The translations under genes were made by a program, and so were the position numbers. The notes under the pieces are model-generated. The model made no database searches. It saw only the letters and a program-made list of their open reading frames with translations, and was not told the origin of the DNA. This document shows positions 16,943-24,204 of a stretch of 64,000 bases of DNA, in pieces. Origin of the DNA: an uncultured Cohaesibacter sp. (GTDB lineage: Bacteria > Pseudomonadota > Alphaproteobacteria > Rhizobiales > Cohaesibacteraceae); NCBI RefSeq assembly GCF_963682185.1, contig NZ_OY821667.1, forward strand, positions 3,857,501 to 3,921,500, written 5' to 3'. How positions within the stretch are numbered: position 1 is the first letter of the stretch; each line of letters begins with the position of its first letter.

Positions 16943-18482
16943 TCGACATCAGTTCCACGCGGCCACAAGCTGTCAGGCCATCGTCATCGATAAGCTTCAC
17001 GTCCCTGAGGAATCTCATTGCCTGGTCCAAGCGAGGGCTGCTTGGTGAAACTCGAAATTTATCCCTGTATCGCAGCAGCCCCTCTTCGGGTTCAATCAAA
17101 AAGGTGTAAGCTTTCTGGTTCCGGAACTTGCGTGATGCCACCCATAGATGGCGTTTCAGGATCCGCTCGCGGATCATCGCATCAACGACGCTTTTGGCAT
17201 TGGCGTGTGCCCTTTCTTCCAGAAAGAGTGCCTCTGTCCTGAGAGAAAGGAAGTGATCTGGCACATTCAATAGGTTATCCAACGACTCGCCGAAAGCTGA
17301 TGCCGTTTTGGATAGAGCCCCAATGAGTGTCAGAACCGCTTGCATCCGCTCAGAGCGATCACCAGACGCACGCGCTTCCGACATAGTATCAGCGGCAATC
17401 CTCGCAATAGTGGCAGGCTCATTTGACTCCAATAGGCCCTTGGAGTACTCCGCCCAGGTTACTCCATTGAGCTCGTCGACCAAATCGAGTAGCTCACTAA
17501 CGAGCGCTCCCAACGTCATTCGTCGCATCTCAGCGCCTTGTAAGATGTCCAACGCTAGATCCAAGATGTTCTCGTAGGCAAGCCGTAGCAGATCGCAAGC
17601 CTGATAAAGGCCCCACATGGAGCGCACCTCATCAGTATCTGAGGTATATAATGCCTTATGTTTTCCGGCTCCAAACCATTCCCATTTGACCGCCTCAGCG
17701 TATGGAATCCTCTTCTCCGTAGCGATGAGCTGCAGTAACAGAAGCGCGGTGGAACGTCTCAATTGGTCTTGTGCAGATGCTGATGATACGCGGCCGAAAA
17801 GAACCTCAACCAATAGCTTATGCTCTTTGCTGCCTTCGACAATCTCCGACGGCTTCATCTTAGCCAACTTGTCGAGGTCTGCGAGAGATACCTTCCCAGC
17901 TTCTACGCATTGTAAAAACAGAATTGCCAAGTCACCGATTTCCTCAGCAAACGCATTTGCTAATGGAAGCGCACGGCCAGTACAGATCGAAATTGGGTTC
18001 TGCCCGTTGCCTAACGAAATGAGTCCCATTTCGTACATTTGTGTCGCATAAATACCGCCGAAGGCACCTCCTTTGTTACGCAAATAACGCTTGTCTAGGT
18101 CCGCGTCCTGATCGGCGCCAACCGAGAAGTCGATGCGCGTGGCTGGATCATCAGGTAAGTTCGTAAGTTGTCTATGCGCCCAATCGATCCCAGCAACCCC
18201 CAATTCGGGTTTACCTCGGGCGGCTATAAGAGCAAAAAGGACTTCGCAACGACGCTGAAATTGCCTGAATACTGCGGGATCTGTGTTTCCATTTTCCTTA
18301 GCGTAAACCTCGAGCATCCAGACAAAGAAGGCATAGTACCTAAATCTCAAAGTGATCGTGCTGATCCCGGGAAGAAGGGATTGATAGATTATCTCTATGG
18401 GGCGTTGCATCCCAAGAGGATCGAGGCCACCATCTTGGCCGAGTTCGGTCCATTCAGGGAACCCCGAATTGAAATCCATCAT
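16929..18482 (-). CDS. DUF6361-like protein paired with PLD nuclease
   Basis: This 517-residue soluble protein begins with ELGQDGGLDPLGM and then LLPGISTITLRFRYYAFFVW (about residues 13-55). That opening recalls the DUF6361 family start (ELG, FPGxSTxQTRxRYxxFxPW), a family often found beside defence genes. The rest is mainly helical. I find no catalytic motif. It is the first gene of a two-gene unit with the PLD protein (14-bp overlap), which suggests that it senses or recruits for that nuclease; this is inference. A weak minus-strand promoter (TTGCGT, 17 bp, ATTATA) lies near 18510-18540. Confidence 0.55.
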   Translation of the reverse strand: MMDFNSGFPEWTELGQDGGLDPLGMQRPIEIIYQSLLPGISTITLRFRYYAFFVWMLEVYAKENGNTDPAVFRQFQRRCEVLFALIAARGKPELGVAGIDWAHRQLTNLPDDPATRIDFSVGADQDADLDKRYLRNKGGAFGGIYATQMYEMGLISLGNGQNPISICTGRALPLANAFAEEIGDLAILFLQCVEAGKVSLADLDKLAKMKPSEIVEGSKEHKLLVEVLFGRVSSASAQDQLRRSTALLLLQLIATEKRIPYAEAVKWEWFGAGKHKALYTSDTDEVRSMWGLYQACDLLRLAYENILDLALDILQGAEMRRMTLGALVSELLDLVDELNGVTWAEYSKGLLESNEPATIARIAADTMSEARASGDRSERMQAVLTLIGALSKTASAFGESLDNLLNVPDHFLSLRTEALFLEERAHANAKSVVDAMIRERILKRHLWVASRKFRNQKAYTFLIEPEEGLLRYRDKFRVSPSSPRLDQAMRFLRDVKLIDDDGLTACGRVELMSNEVL

Positions 18483-19009
18483 CTTTGACCCACTAAGTTA
18501 CAATCTCTGGGTGTATAATGGCATAACCTTTGTCGGACGCAACCATGAAATGACATCCAGATTGGTCAATCAAATGTACATAGCGTTTCGGCGAGAGGCG
18601 CTATCCTGCTCGGTAGAATATATCTTTCCGCAGAGGTGTCTGGCTGCGTTTACTCAGGCTGCGAATCCCAGCAATCCGCCGATTTTGTAAAAGACATCTT
18701 CGATAGTTCGAAATCGTTGCGCCTCAGTTATTGTTTCAAATTTCTGCTTAGCAGTCTACTGGTTGCTAAAATGCCTTATTTTACCTGAATGGCTGGAATG
18801 GATAGCTCGTTGTTGCATATGGGTGTTTGCGGACGGATTCGAATTAATAGATCTCGTCAAACAAAAAGCAATATGAGGGAGCGCAGTATTCCATCATACA
18901 CTGACTACTAATTTATGTTGGTTTAGAAATAGGATTTTATATCGATACACTGAGCGCGGCCGGTGCTCTCTGAATGAGTTTCAATTTTATCGTTGGATTC
19001 TTCTTTTGG
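18483..19009. other. AT-rich gap without recognised gene
   Basis: About 530 bp between the DUF6361-like gene and the first recombination site. It holds the probable minus-strand promoter of the upstream unit near 18510-18540. The remainder shows only short frames that resemble no family. Confidence 0.5.
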
Positions 19010-19038
19010 TTGCATTTGTTTGAATATACGTGTAATTT
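19010..19038 (+). promoter_or_regulatory. candidate promoter facing module 1
   Basis: TTGCAT (19010-19015), 17 bp, TAATTT (19033-19038). It lies outside the invertible segment and reads into the dif-like site at 19055 and whichever gene lies behind it. Confidence 0.35.
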
Positions 19039-19054
19039 TTTTTAGATTTTAACT

Positions 19055-19083
19055 AGTTACGATAACTCGAAATTATCATGCGT
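19055..19083 (+). repeat. dif-like recombination site a (left end of module 1)
   Basis: The core ACGATAACTCGAAATTAT is shared with site b, which is inverted. ATAA and TTAT half-sites face each other across the centre. A start codon (ATG, 19078) follows directly. Confidence 0.65.
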
Positions 19084-20111
19084 AGACGCGGACTCTTGAG
19101 ATGGCTGTTCCTTGATGAGAACTCATTAAGGCATGCCTTTTTCATCGGTGCATGCATAGCAATGCTAGAAGCAGGATTGCTCCTCGCTGCGGCGTACCAG
19201 GATCAGGTGTTTTGGTTGCGGAGCAATGGGCTCGGTCTTTTTCAACACCTAGCTATACCCGTCATCCTCTGCGCAGATTTTACCGTGCCGCCGATACTTA
19301 TTTTAATCGTTCGGCGATTTCGCAAATTGGGAAGAAAGCTTCCAATTACCTCCGATTTAGCAGCAACTCTCGTTTCCTAGAACTAGGCATTCGCCGCGGG
19401 CTATCCAGCATTTTATTGGAGGGACCAGCTTTAAAGCTGTTTTTGGTATTTTCTGGATTTGGATTGTTTTTCCTAGCGATCAACTCTTACCAAACGACCA
19501 ATCCCGTTTGGTACTATGGGAACGATGTTTTCGACTCATCGATGCACACATTCAGCTATATCGCGATGCGCATTGTTCTTGGGTTGTCTTGGGTTGTTCT
19601 TTATCCATACTCAATCGTCGTATTGATTGCCGTGGCTGGGAACATCTACCGTTTGACTGCAATACTTAAAGAGCGAAAACGGCTGGCGTATAAGCGATTT
19701 CATCCGGATGGCTGCGTCGGCTACGCATTTGTGGGAACCATAAATTTCCTAGTCATACTTGGCATTGCGGTGCTCTATTTAGCCCTTGGGGCGGTTGTTG
19801 TGGTTCATCACAAATTGAATGTTCTGCAGATAAGCGGTGTCATCTTACTATCCGCCCTGCTATTATTATCGACGTTTTGGATTTCTTGGCCGGTTACATC
19901 TTTTCTTTCAAGGGCACAGAAAATTGAGAAGATCCGAAATTATCGGTACTCAATTTCTTCGGATTCAGAATTTGCCGTAACGAAAATTCTTTGGATTCTC
20001 ATTGAGAAACCGTTCTCTCCCTATTCTGCGCACCAAAAGATGGTGATCAATGCGGTCCGTCTGCTCCCCGCGGCCGTCGCTGGCCTCCGCCTCTGGATAT
20101 CTCTGCGGTGA
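19078..20111 (+). pseudogene. multi-pass membrane protein, frameshifted
   Basis: The first frame (19078-19380) encodes a hydrophobic N terminus (FFIGACIAMLEAGLLLAAAY and VILCADFTVPPILILIV). Between about 19350 and 19378 the coding frame shifts, and the rest (from SRFLELGIRRGL) continues to the TGA at 20109-20111. It has at least four more membrane segments (LFLVFSGFGLFFLAI, IVLGLSWVVLYPYSIVVLIAV, FLVILGIAVLYLALGAVVVV, GVILLSALLLLSTFWI). I recognise no family. The 3' end overlaps the convergent CDP-alcohol transferase by 65 bp. The break may be real or a sequencing error. Confidence 0.6.
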
Positions 20112-20634
20112 GAACTGCCAAATTCCAGACTGCTAGCAAAGACGCTGAGACTAGAAGCAAATAGGAGGCGAAAAGAATGAGATTTTCGAGTTGAGGGACG
20201 AGCGGGAATAGTAGGAATAGTACGATGGAGGTTCGCAAAGCCGAAGCGTATATAATTGATTGATATTTATATTTCTTTAGCTTTGCTGATAAATCGAGCA
20301 ATACTACCCTAAATGCCAGAATGATCATTTCCCTTGCGCAAATGAACCAAACAAAAATTCCGACCCAAGTGAAATATTCAGAAAAAGCCAGCAGACATCC
20401 GATGTGTAGAAGCTTGTCGGAAACAGAGTCTTGCAGATATCCGCCAACAGTAGGCCACGAAAATTTGCGAGCTATCCAGCCATCAATCTGATCAGACAAT
20501 TGAGCTAATGCAAATAGGCAGAGGCATAGATACACGGCCCCAGTGTTATTGGGAGTGAAAAAAATAAGTATTAGAAACCCAATAGCAGTTCTGGCGACGG
20601 CGAAACTGATAAGCAATTTGCCAAAAGGGCGCAT
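20047..20634 (-). CDS. CDP-alcohol phosphatidyltransferase
   Basis: The 195-residue integral membrane enzyme contains the full family signature: D48, D51-G52, A55-R56, then G65, D69 and D73 (DQIDGWIAR and GYLQDSVSD). It has about six hydrophobic segments. Family members join a CDP-activated lipid to an alcohol (glycerol phosphate, inositol, choline and others); the alcohol here is unknown. The start codon lies inside dif-like site b, three codons after the integrase stop, so integrase transcription would read into it. It is the right-hand gene of invertible module 1. Confidence 0.85.
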   Translation of the reverse strand: MRPFGKLLISFAVARTAIGFLILIFFTPNNTGAVYLCLCLFALAQLSDQIDGWIARKFSWPTVGGYLQDSVSDKLLHIGCLLAFSEYFTWVGIFVWFICAREMIILAFRVVLLDLSAKLKKYKYQSIIYASALRTSIVLFLLFPLVPQLENLILFASYLLLVSASLLAVWNLAVLTAEISRGGGQRRPRGADGPH

Positions 20635-20653
20635 AATTTCGAGTTATCGTCAC
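20629..20653 (-). repeat. dif-like recombination site b (right end of module 1)
   Basis: It carries the same 18-nt core as site a, ACGATAACTCGAAATTAT, in opposite orientation. In plus-strand reading GCGCATAA resembles the XerC half of dif, followed after a 7-nt centre by TTATCGTCACC. It lies between the integrase stop codon and the next start. Confidence 0.68.
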
Positions 20654-21597
20654 CCATGATCGATCTGCCCCAAAGTGTCGGCTCGAGAAATCGCTTGAAT
20701 AAGTGAATTGTCCGATACCCGCGTATAAATTTCGGTGGTTGCGATGGAAGCGTGGCCCAGCAAACGCTGCACTATCCGAATATCAATACCCTCTTCTATG
20801 AGCAGAGTGGCTGCGGAATGACGAAAGCGGTGTGGGGTAAGCGTTTCTGGTAATGCCAAGCCTGCAGACAAGTTTTTGAGGCGCTTTCTAAACGCCGCTT
20901 CAGACAACCGTGCTCCACGAATATTCTGAAACAAGAAACTTTCTGGTTGCTCATCCTGCCTTTGCTTGCTGTATCTTTTCAGATCAGAAAGCAATCGTAA
21001 GTTTGTTACGTAGACCGAGCGTTCTCGATTACCCTTCCCCACAACACGGATCCGCGAGCAATCAGGAGACAGATCACTGAGTTTAATGTGAGTAAGCTCT
21101 CCAATCCTCAAACCAGTTGCAGTCAATAGTCTGGTCGCAAGTACGGTCACATAGTCGGAGGAAAAAGGGGTGTCTATCCCATATTCGTTGTGGGTTGCAG
21201 TGGACGGGAACTGCCGTGGAGCGGAAACAAAAAGTTGCCGAAGTGTCTCGCGATCAATCGGTCTGGGTAGTCTCTTTGGCACCTTCAAATCGATTTCCAA
21301 TTGTTCGAAAGGTGTGGGAGCCTTTTGAAGGGATTTTGAAGTCCATTTGAAGAACTTCTTCAAGCAAACAATCCTGCGTCGTACCGTCGCCGGTGCTAAT
21401 CCCTGCCGATTGCGCAAATCCTCCATATATTCAAGGATGCAGTCGCCATCTATGAGAGGATCGGTTTCTCTCAAAATATACTTGGCAAATGCACGAAGAT
21501 CCTGACGGTAGCTGAGAATTGTGTTTTCACTCAGATTCTGTTGCGTACGACAATACTCAAGAAAAACTTCAATATGAGTAGCGAATTGAAAATCCAT
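20650..21597 (-). CDS. Xer-like tyrosine recombinase of the dif-like array
   Basis: The protein has 315 residues. The N-terminal SAM-like core-binding domain (about 5-90) is followed by a catalytic domain with the complete set of active residues: R164 in TGLRIGEL, K188 in VVGKGNRER, H256 and R259 in HRFRH, H282 in GHAS and Y291 in EIYTRV. Length and layout are those of XerC/XerD rather than phage integrases with arm-binding domains. It lies between two modules flanked by dif-like sites, so it is the likely enzyme acting on them. A small hairpin (21615-21628) lies just upstream of its start. Confidence 0.9.
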   Translation of the reverse strand: MDFQFATHIEVFLEYCRTQQNLSENTILSYRQDLRAFAKYILRETDPLIDGDCILEYMEDLRNRQGLAPATVRRRIVCLKKFFKWTSKSLQKAPTPFEQLEIDLKVPKRLPRPIDRETLRQLFVSAPRQFPSTATHNEYGIDTPFSSDYVTVLATRLLTATGLRIGELTHIKLSDLSPDCSRIRVVGKGNRERSVYVTNLRLLSDLKRYSKQRQDEQPESFLFQNIRGARLSEAAFRKRLKNLSAGLALPETLTPHRFRHSAATLLIEEGIDIRIVQRLLGHASIATTEIYTRVSDNSLIQAISRADTLGQIDHG

Positions 21598-21721
21598 TTT
21601 TGGACATATCCTTCAAGCCTAATGGCTTATCTTGTTTTGTGTTTTTGTGTCCAATAAATGAGAGTTCCTAAGCCAATCTTTCATGTCTGCCACAAATTAC
21701 ATTTGGGAATAAGATTTTACG

Positions 21722-21829
21722 ATGAAAATCAATTATTTAGATATGAAGGGCGGAAGGTTCTCTCATAGAGAGAATTGTTCAATGTATGCGGGTGTGTTTA
21801 TTACTGGTTGTAACTGTGGTCGAGGCTGA
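21722..21829 (+). CDS. possible 35-residue small protein
   Basis: An ATG-started frame of 35 codons ends in the unusual cysteine-rich tail TGCNCGRG. It contains a perfect 7-bp palindrome, TTCTCTC-ATA-GAGAGAA (21758-21774). The ribosome site is weak. It lies outside module 2, upstream of a candidate promoter. It may be chance. Confidence 0.2.
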   Translation: MKINYLDMKGGRFSHRENCSMYAGVFITGCNCGRG

Positions 21830-21836
21830 CTAAAGT
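21808..21836 (+). promoter_or_regulatory. candidate promoter facing module 2
   Basis: TTGTAA (21808-21813), 17 bp, TAAAGT (21831-21836). It lies just outside site c and reads into module 2, so inversion would exchange the gene it drives. Confidence 0.35.
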
Positions 21837-21845
21837 GAATTCATT

Positions 21846-21886
21846 GTTTGATTAGTAACGATAACTGGGAATTATGCGTCATGGTG
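21846..21886 (+). repeat. dif-like recombination site c (left end of module 2)
   Basis: This 41-nt sequence recurs inverted at 23981-24021 with one mismatch (A/T at 21857). Its core, ACGATAACTGGGAATTAT, keeps the arms of sites a and b but has a different centre. The start codon of the methyltransferase frame (21881) lies in it. Confidence 0.7.
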
Positions 21887-22854
21887 GATCGATTTGTAAG
21901 CGGTTCAGGCAAACCATATTCTGAACAGAAGTGGCTTGAAAATCACCATGCAATAAAAGTCGACTACGGGCGCAGCTAATTCAAAACATCAACATAGCTG
22001 AAGGCCAGAAAGTCCTAGATGTTGGATGCGGTACGGGTACCTGGGTATTCTTGATAGCGGATCAAGTGGGTCATAAAGGTAGCGTTCTAGGAATTGACTC
22101 TGACAAAGGTTCTCTGGCTTTAGCTGAAGCTAAAAGATATGCCCACCATCATAATTCTACGACATCGTTTAAACATTGCAGCTTGAGTGAAATCGAAATC
22201 GAACAAAGTTTCGATGTGGTTACTGCCTTTAATTGCCTATGCTACATCGAGCATCCAGAATTGGCGCTGATCGCCATACGAAAACTTCTGAAACCCGGTG
22301 GCTGGTTAATAGCCAAGGACAGCGATTTGGGGTCTGATTTCTTTTGGCCAGTTAATCGTGATGCCGACATCGAAAAGCTGTTTCTCAACAGACTAGAACA
22401 AACGACAATTATTCGTCGTCCTGAAGAACTTGACTCTATTGGTTACGCGCTCGAGCGTTCAATGGAGAAAACCGGCCAGCTCGTTGCAGTAGCGTTCAAT
22501 CCCGAGTTGGGCAAGCTGGAGCTATCAGCACAAAGCCTCGATGCAGTGGGTACCAGTTTTATTCAGTCTTGGCATGATCATTTGGCTTCTGGCATCCCTG
22601 GCGTCATCACATATGCACCTATTTCCAAGCCAGTTTTTGTAGACCAAACAATGATGATTTCCGATAGCGCGATCCGCACATTTTTGTACTCACCGCAGAT
22701 ATTTGCTTCATTCTTGAGTGGATACCTACAGCCGAGAGATTTCAATGAGATACTAAAGCGTCCCTATGGAGATCTGATTGCTATAAAGAACGGAGATTGG
22801 AAGCGTTTCTGTGATGCCTATCACGAAGCAATTACAACTGTTTCAGAAACATAG
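21881..22854 (+). pseudogene. class I SAM methyltransferase, frameshifted and 3'-replaced
   Basis: The frame from 21881 (MVDRFVSGSGKPYSEQKW) stops at 21977-21979. One missing base after 21966 would join it to RAQLIQNINIAEGQKVLDVGCGTG, the SAM motif, and on to CYIEHPELALIAIRKLLKPGGWLIAKD. From 22359 the sequence is an inverted copy of part of the facing gene at 22856-23986, not methyltransferase. That copy has itself lost one A, creating the TAG at 22852-22854. The true 3' end of the methyltransferase is therefore gone. Its substrate is unknown. Confidence 0.75.
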
Positions 22855-22862
22855 GTCATTTG
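22359..22862 (+). repeat. 504-bp inverted duplication, left copy
   Basis: Reverse complement of 23006-23510. The encoded protein is identical, and the stretches I compared base by base are identical except for one A missing from a run near 22847-22849. The copies are separated by only 143 bp. Confidence 0.9.
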
Positions 22863-23986
22863 AGAACAACACCAGAAAGCATTGCTAGGCTTTCGATGAA
22901 CGCATTGACGTCAATTTGATCCGTATTTTTCCCGAGAACACCGTCTATGTGCTTGGACCATAAATTGCGATTTGAGAAAGTGGATGCTGACATTTCGGCA
23001 TGAACCAAATGACCTATGTTTTCTGAAACAGTTGTAATTGCTTCGTGATAGGCATCACAGAAACGCTTCCAATCTCCGTTCTTTATAGCAATCAGATCTC
23101 CATAGGGACGCTTTAGTATCTCATTGAAATCTCTCGGCTGTAGGTATCCACTCAAGAATGAAGCAAATATCTGCGGTGAGTACAAAAATGTGCGGATCGC
23201 GCTATCGGAAATCATCATTGTTTGGTCTACAAAAACTGGCTTGGAAATAGGTGCATATGTGATGACGCCAGGGATGCCAGAAGCCAAATGATCATGCCAA
23301 GACTGAATAAAACTGGTACCCACTGCATCGAGGCTTTGTGCTGATAGCTCCAGCTTGCCCAACTCGGGATTGAACGCTACTGCAACGAGCTGGCCGGTTT
23401 TCTCCATTGAACGCTCGAGCGCGTAACCAATAGAGTCAAGTTCTTCAGGACGACGAATAATTGTCGTTTGTTCTAGTCTGTTGAGAAACAGCTTTTCGAT
23501 GTCGGCATCAGGAGTATTTTCCGAACGGGAAATAGTACTTTGCGAATTGAAGAGGGACGCCGCGACGGCAAATCGCTCCGCATTGAGAGCATCTGGCGCT
23601 GCCGATATTGCAAAGCTTTCCGCAGCCTCGAACATTTCAATTGGACTATTGCCTCCCCATCCCACGATTTTTAATGAATTGTGTTGGAGCATTTCCTTAA
23701 ACGTCGAGTGAGTTAACACTCCATCGCATACCTTACGTACAAATGGGTCTGTTGCATTAAAAATGCTTGCTGTTTGAATTAAGACCACATCAAAGTACAG
23801 GCTAATTAGAACAAGATTCCCAATATGATAGTTGATCTCTGCCCTGACTGATGAGCCTCTTAGGGCTTCAGGTCGTGCAAACAAATAGTGGTATTCTGCG
23901 AGCTCTTCATAAAGAACCGTTCGCGCGCCTTCCTTTAAGTCATCCAGCTTTATACTAGAAAATCGAGATATTTTGGCGCGCACCAT
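22856..23986 (-). CDS. hypothetical protein of module 2
   Basis: This 376-residue soluble protein matches no family I know. It is intact, unlike the gene facing it. Its start ATG at 23986 lies in dif-like site d. An upstream TTG frame would only read the recombination site itself. The middle 168 residues (from DADIEKLF to HEAITTVSEN) are duplicated in inverted orientation within the facing methyltransferase gene. GC is lower than in the restriction genes, pointing to separate acquisition. Confidence 0.65.
   Translation of the reverse strand: MVRAKISRFSSIKLDDLKEGARTVLYEELAEYHYLFARPEALRGSSVRAEINYHIGNLVLISLYFDVVLIQTASIFNATDPFVRKVCDGVLTHSTFKEMLQHNSLKIVGWGGNSPIEMFEAAESFAISAAPDALNAERFAVAASLFNSQSTISRSENTPDADIEKLFLNRLEQTTIIRRPEELDSIGYALERSMEKTGQLVAVAFNPELGKLELSAQSLDAVGTSFIQSWHDHLASGIPGVITYAPISKPVFVDQTMMISDSAIRTFLYSPQIFASFLSGYLQPRDFNEILKRPYGDLIAIKNGDWKRFCDAYHEAITTVSENIGHLVHAEMSASTFSNRNLWSKHIDGVLGKNTDQIDVNAFIESLAMLSGVVLK
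23006..23510 (-). repeat. 504-bp inverted duplication, right copy
   Basis: Partner of 22359-22862. This copy lies inside an intact reading frame and has the extra A, so it is the likely source copy. Confidence 0.9.
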
Positions 23987-24021
23987 GACGCATAATTCCC
24001 AGTTATCGTAACTAATCAAAC
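23981..24021 (-). repeat. dif-like recombination site d (right end of module 2)
   Basis: Inverted copy of site c over 41 nt with one mismatch. Together they enclose module 2 and point inward. In plus-strand reading it is GACGCATAA, a 7-nt centre and TTATCGTAACT, close to the half-sites of dif. Confidence 0.7.
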
Positions 24022-24204
24022 ACTATCGCTACGGCTGGAATTGCTCTTTTGGGTTCGCTCAAGATAGTCGAGTAGCTTCAGGCCCCAACGCGCTATCAAG
24101 AAGAGATAGGTTGATGTGGGACAAGCTGTTTGTGGCTTCAAATCATCTCTGAGACGGTTCGGACTCGTAGTTTTCCAAGCACAAATCGCTAATTTTCTGA
24201 AGTA

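Noticed and set aside
19055..24021. Integron with attC sites
   Set aside because: The sites are short, lack the paired RYYYAAC/GTTRRRY boxes and long stem of attC, and occur as inverted pairs around modules rather than as direct repeats. The recombinase lacks a recognisable IntI insertion. A dif-like reading fits better.
18483..24021. Diversity-generating retroelement or retron
   Set aside because: No reverse transcriptase is present and the inverted duplication is not a template/variable pair.
24018..24204. 62-codon open stretch in frame after the large membrane protein stop
   Set aside because: It has no start codon or known homologue, and a TAA separates it from the gene. Noted only as a possible former extension.
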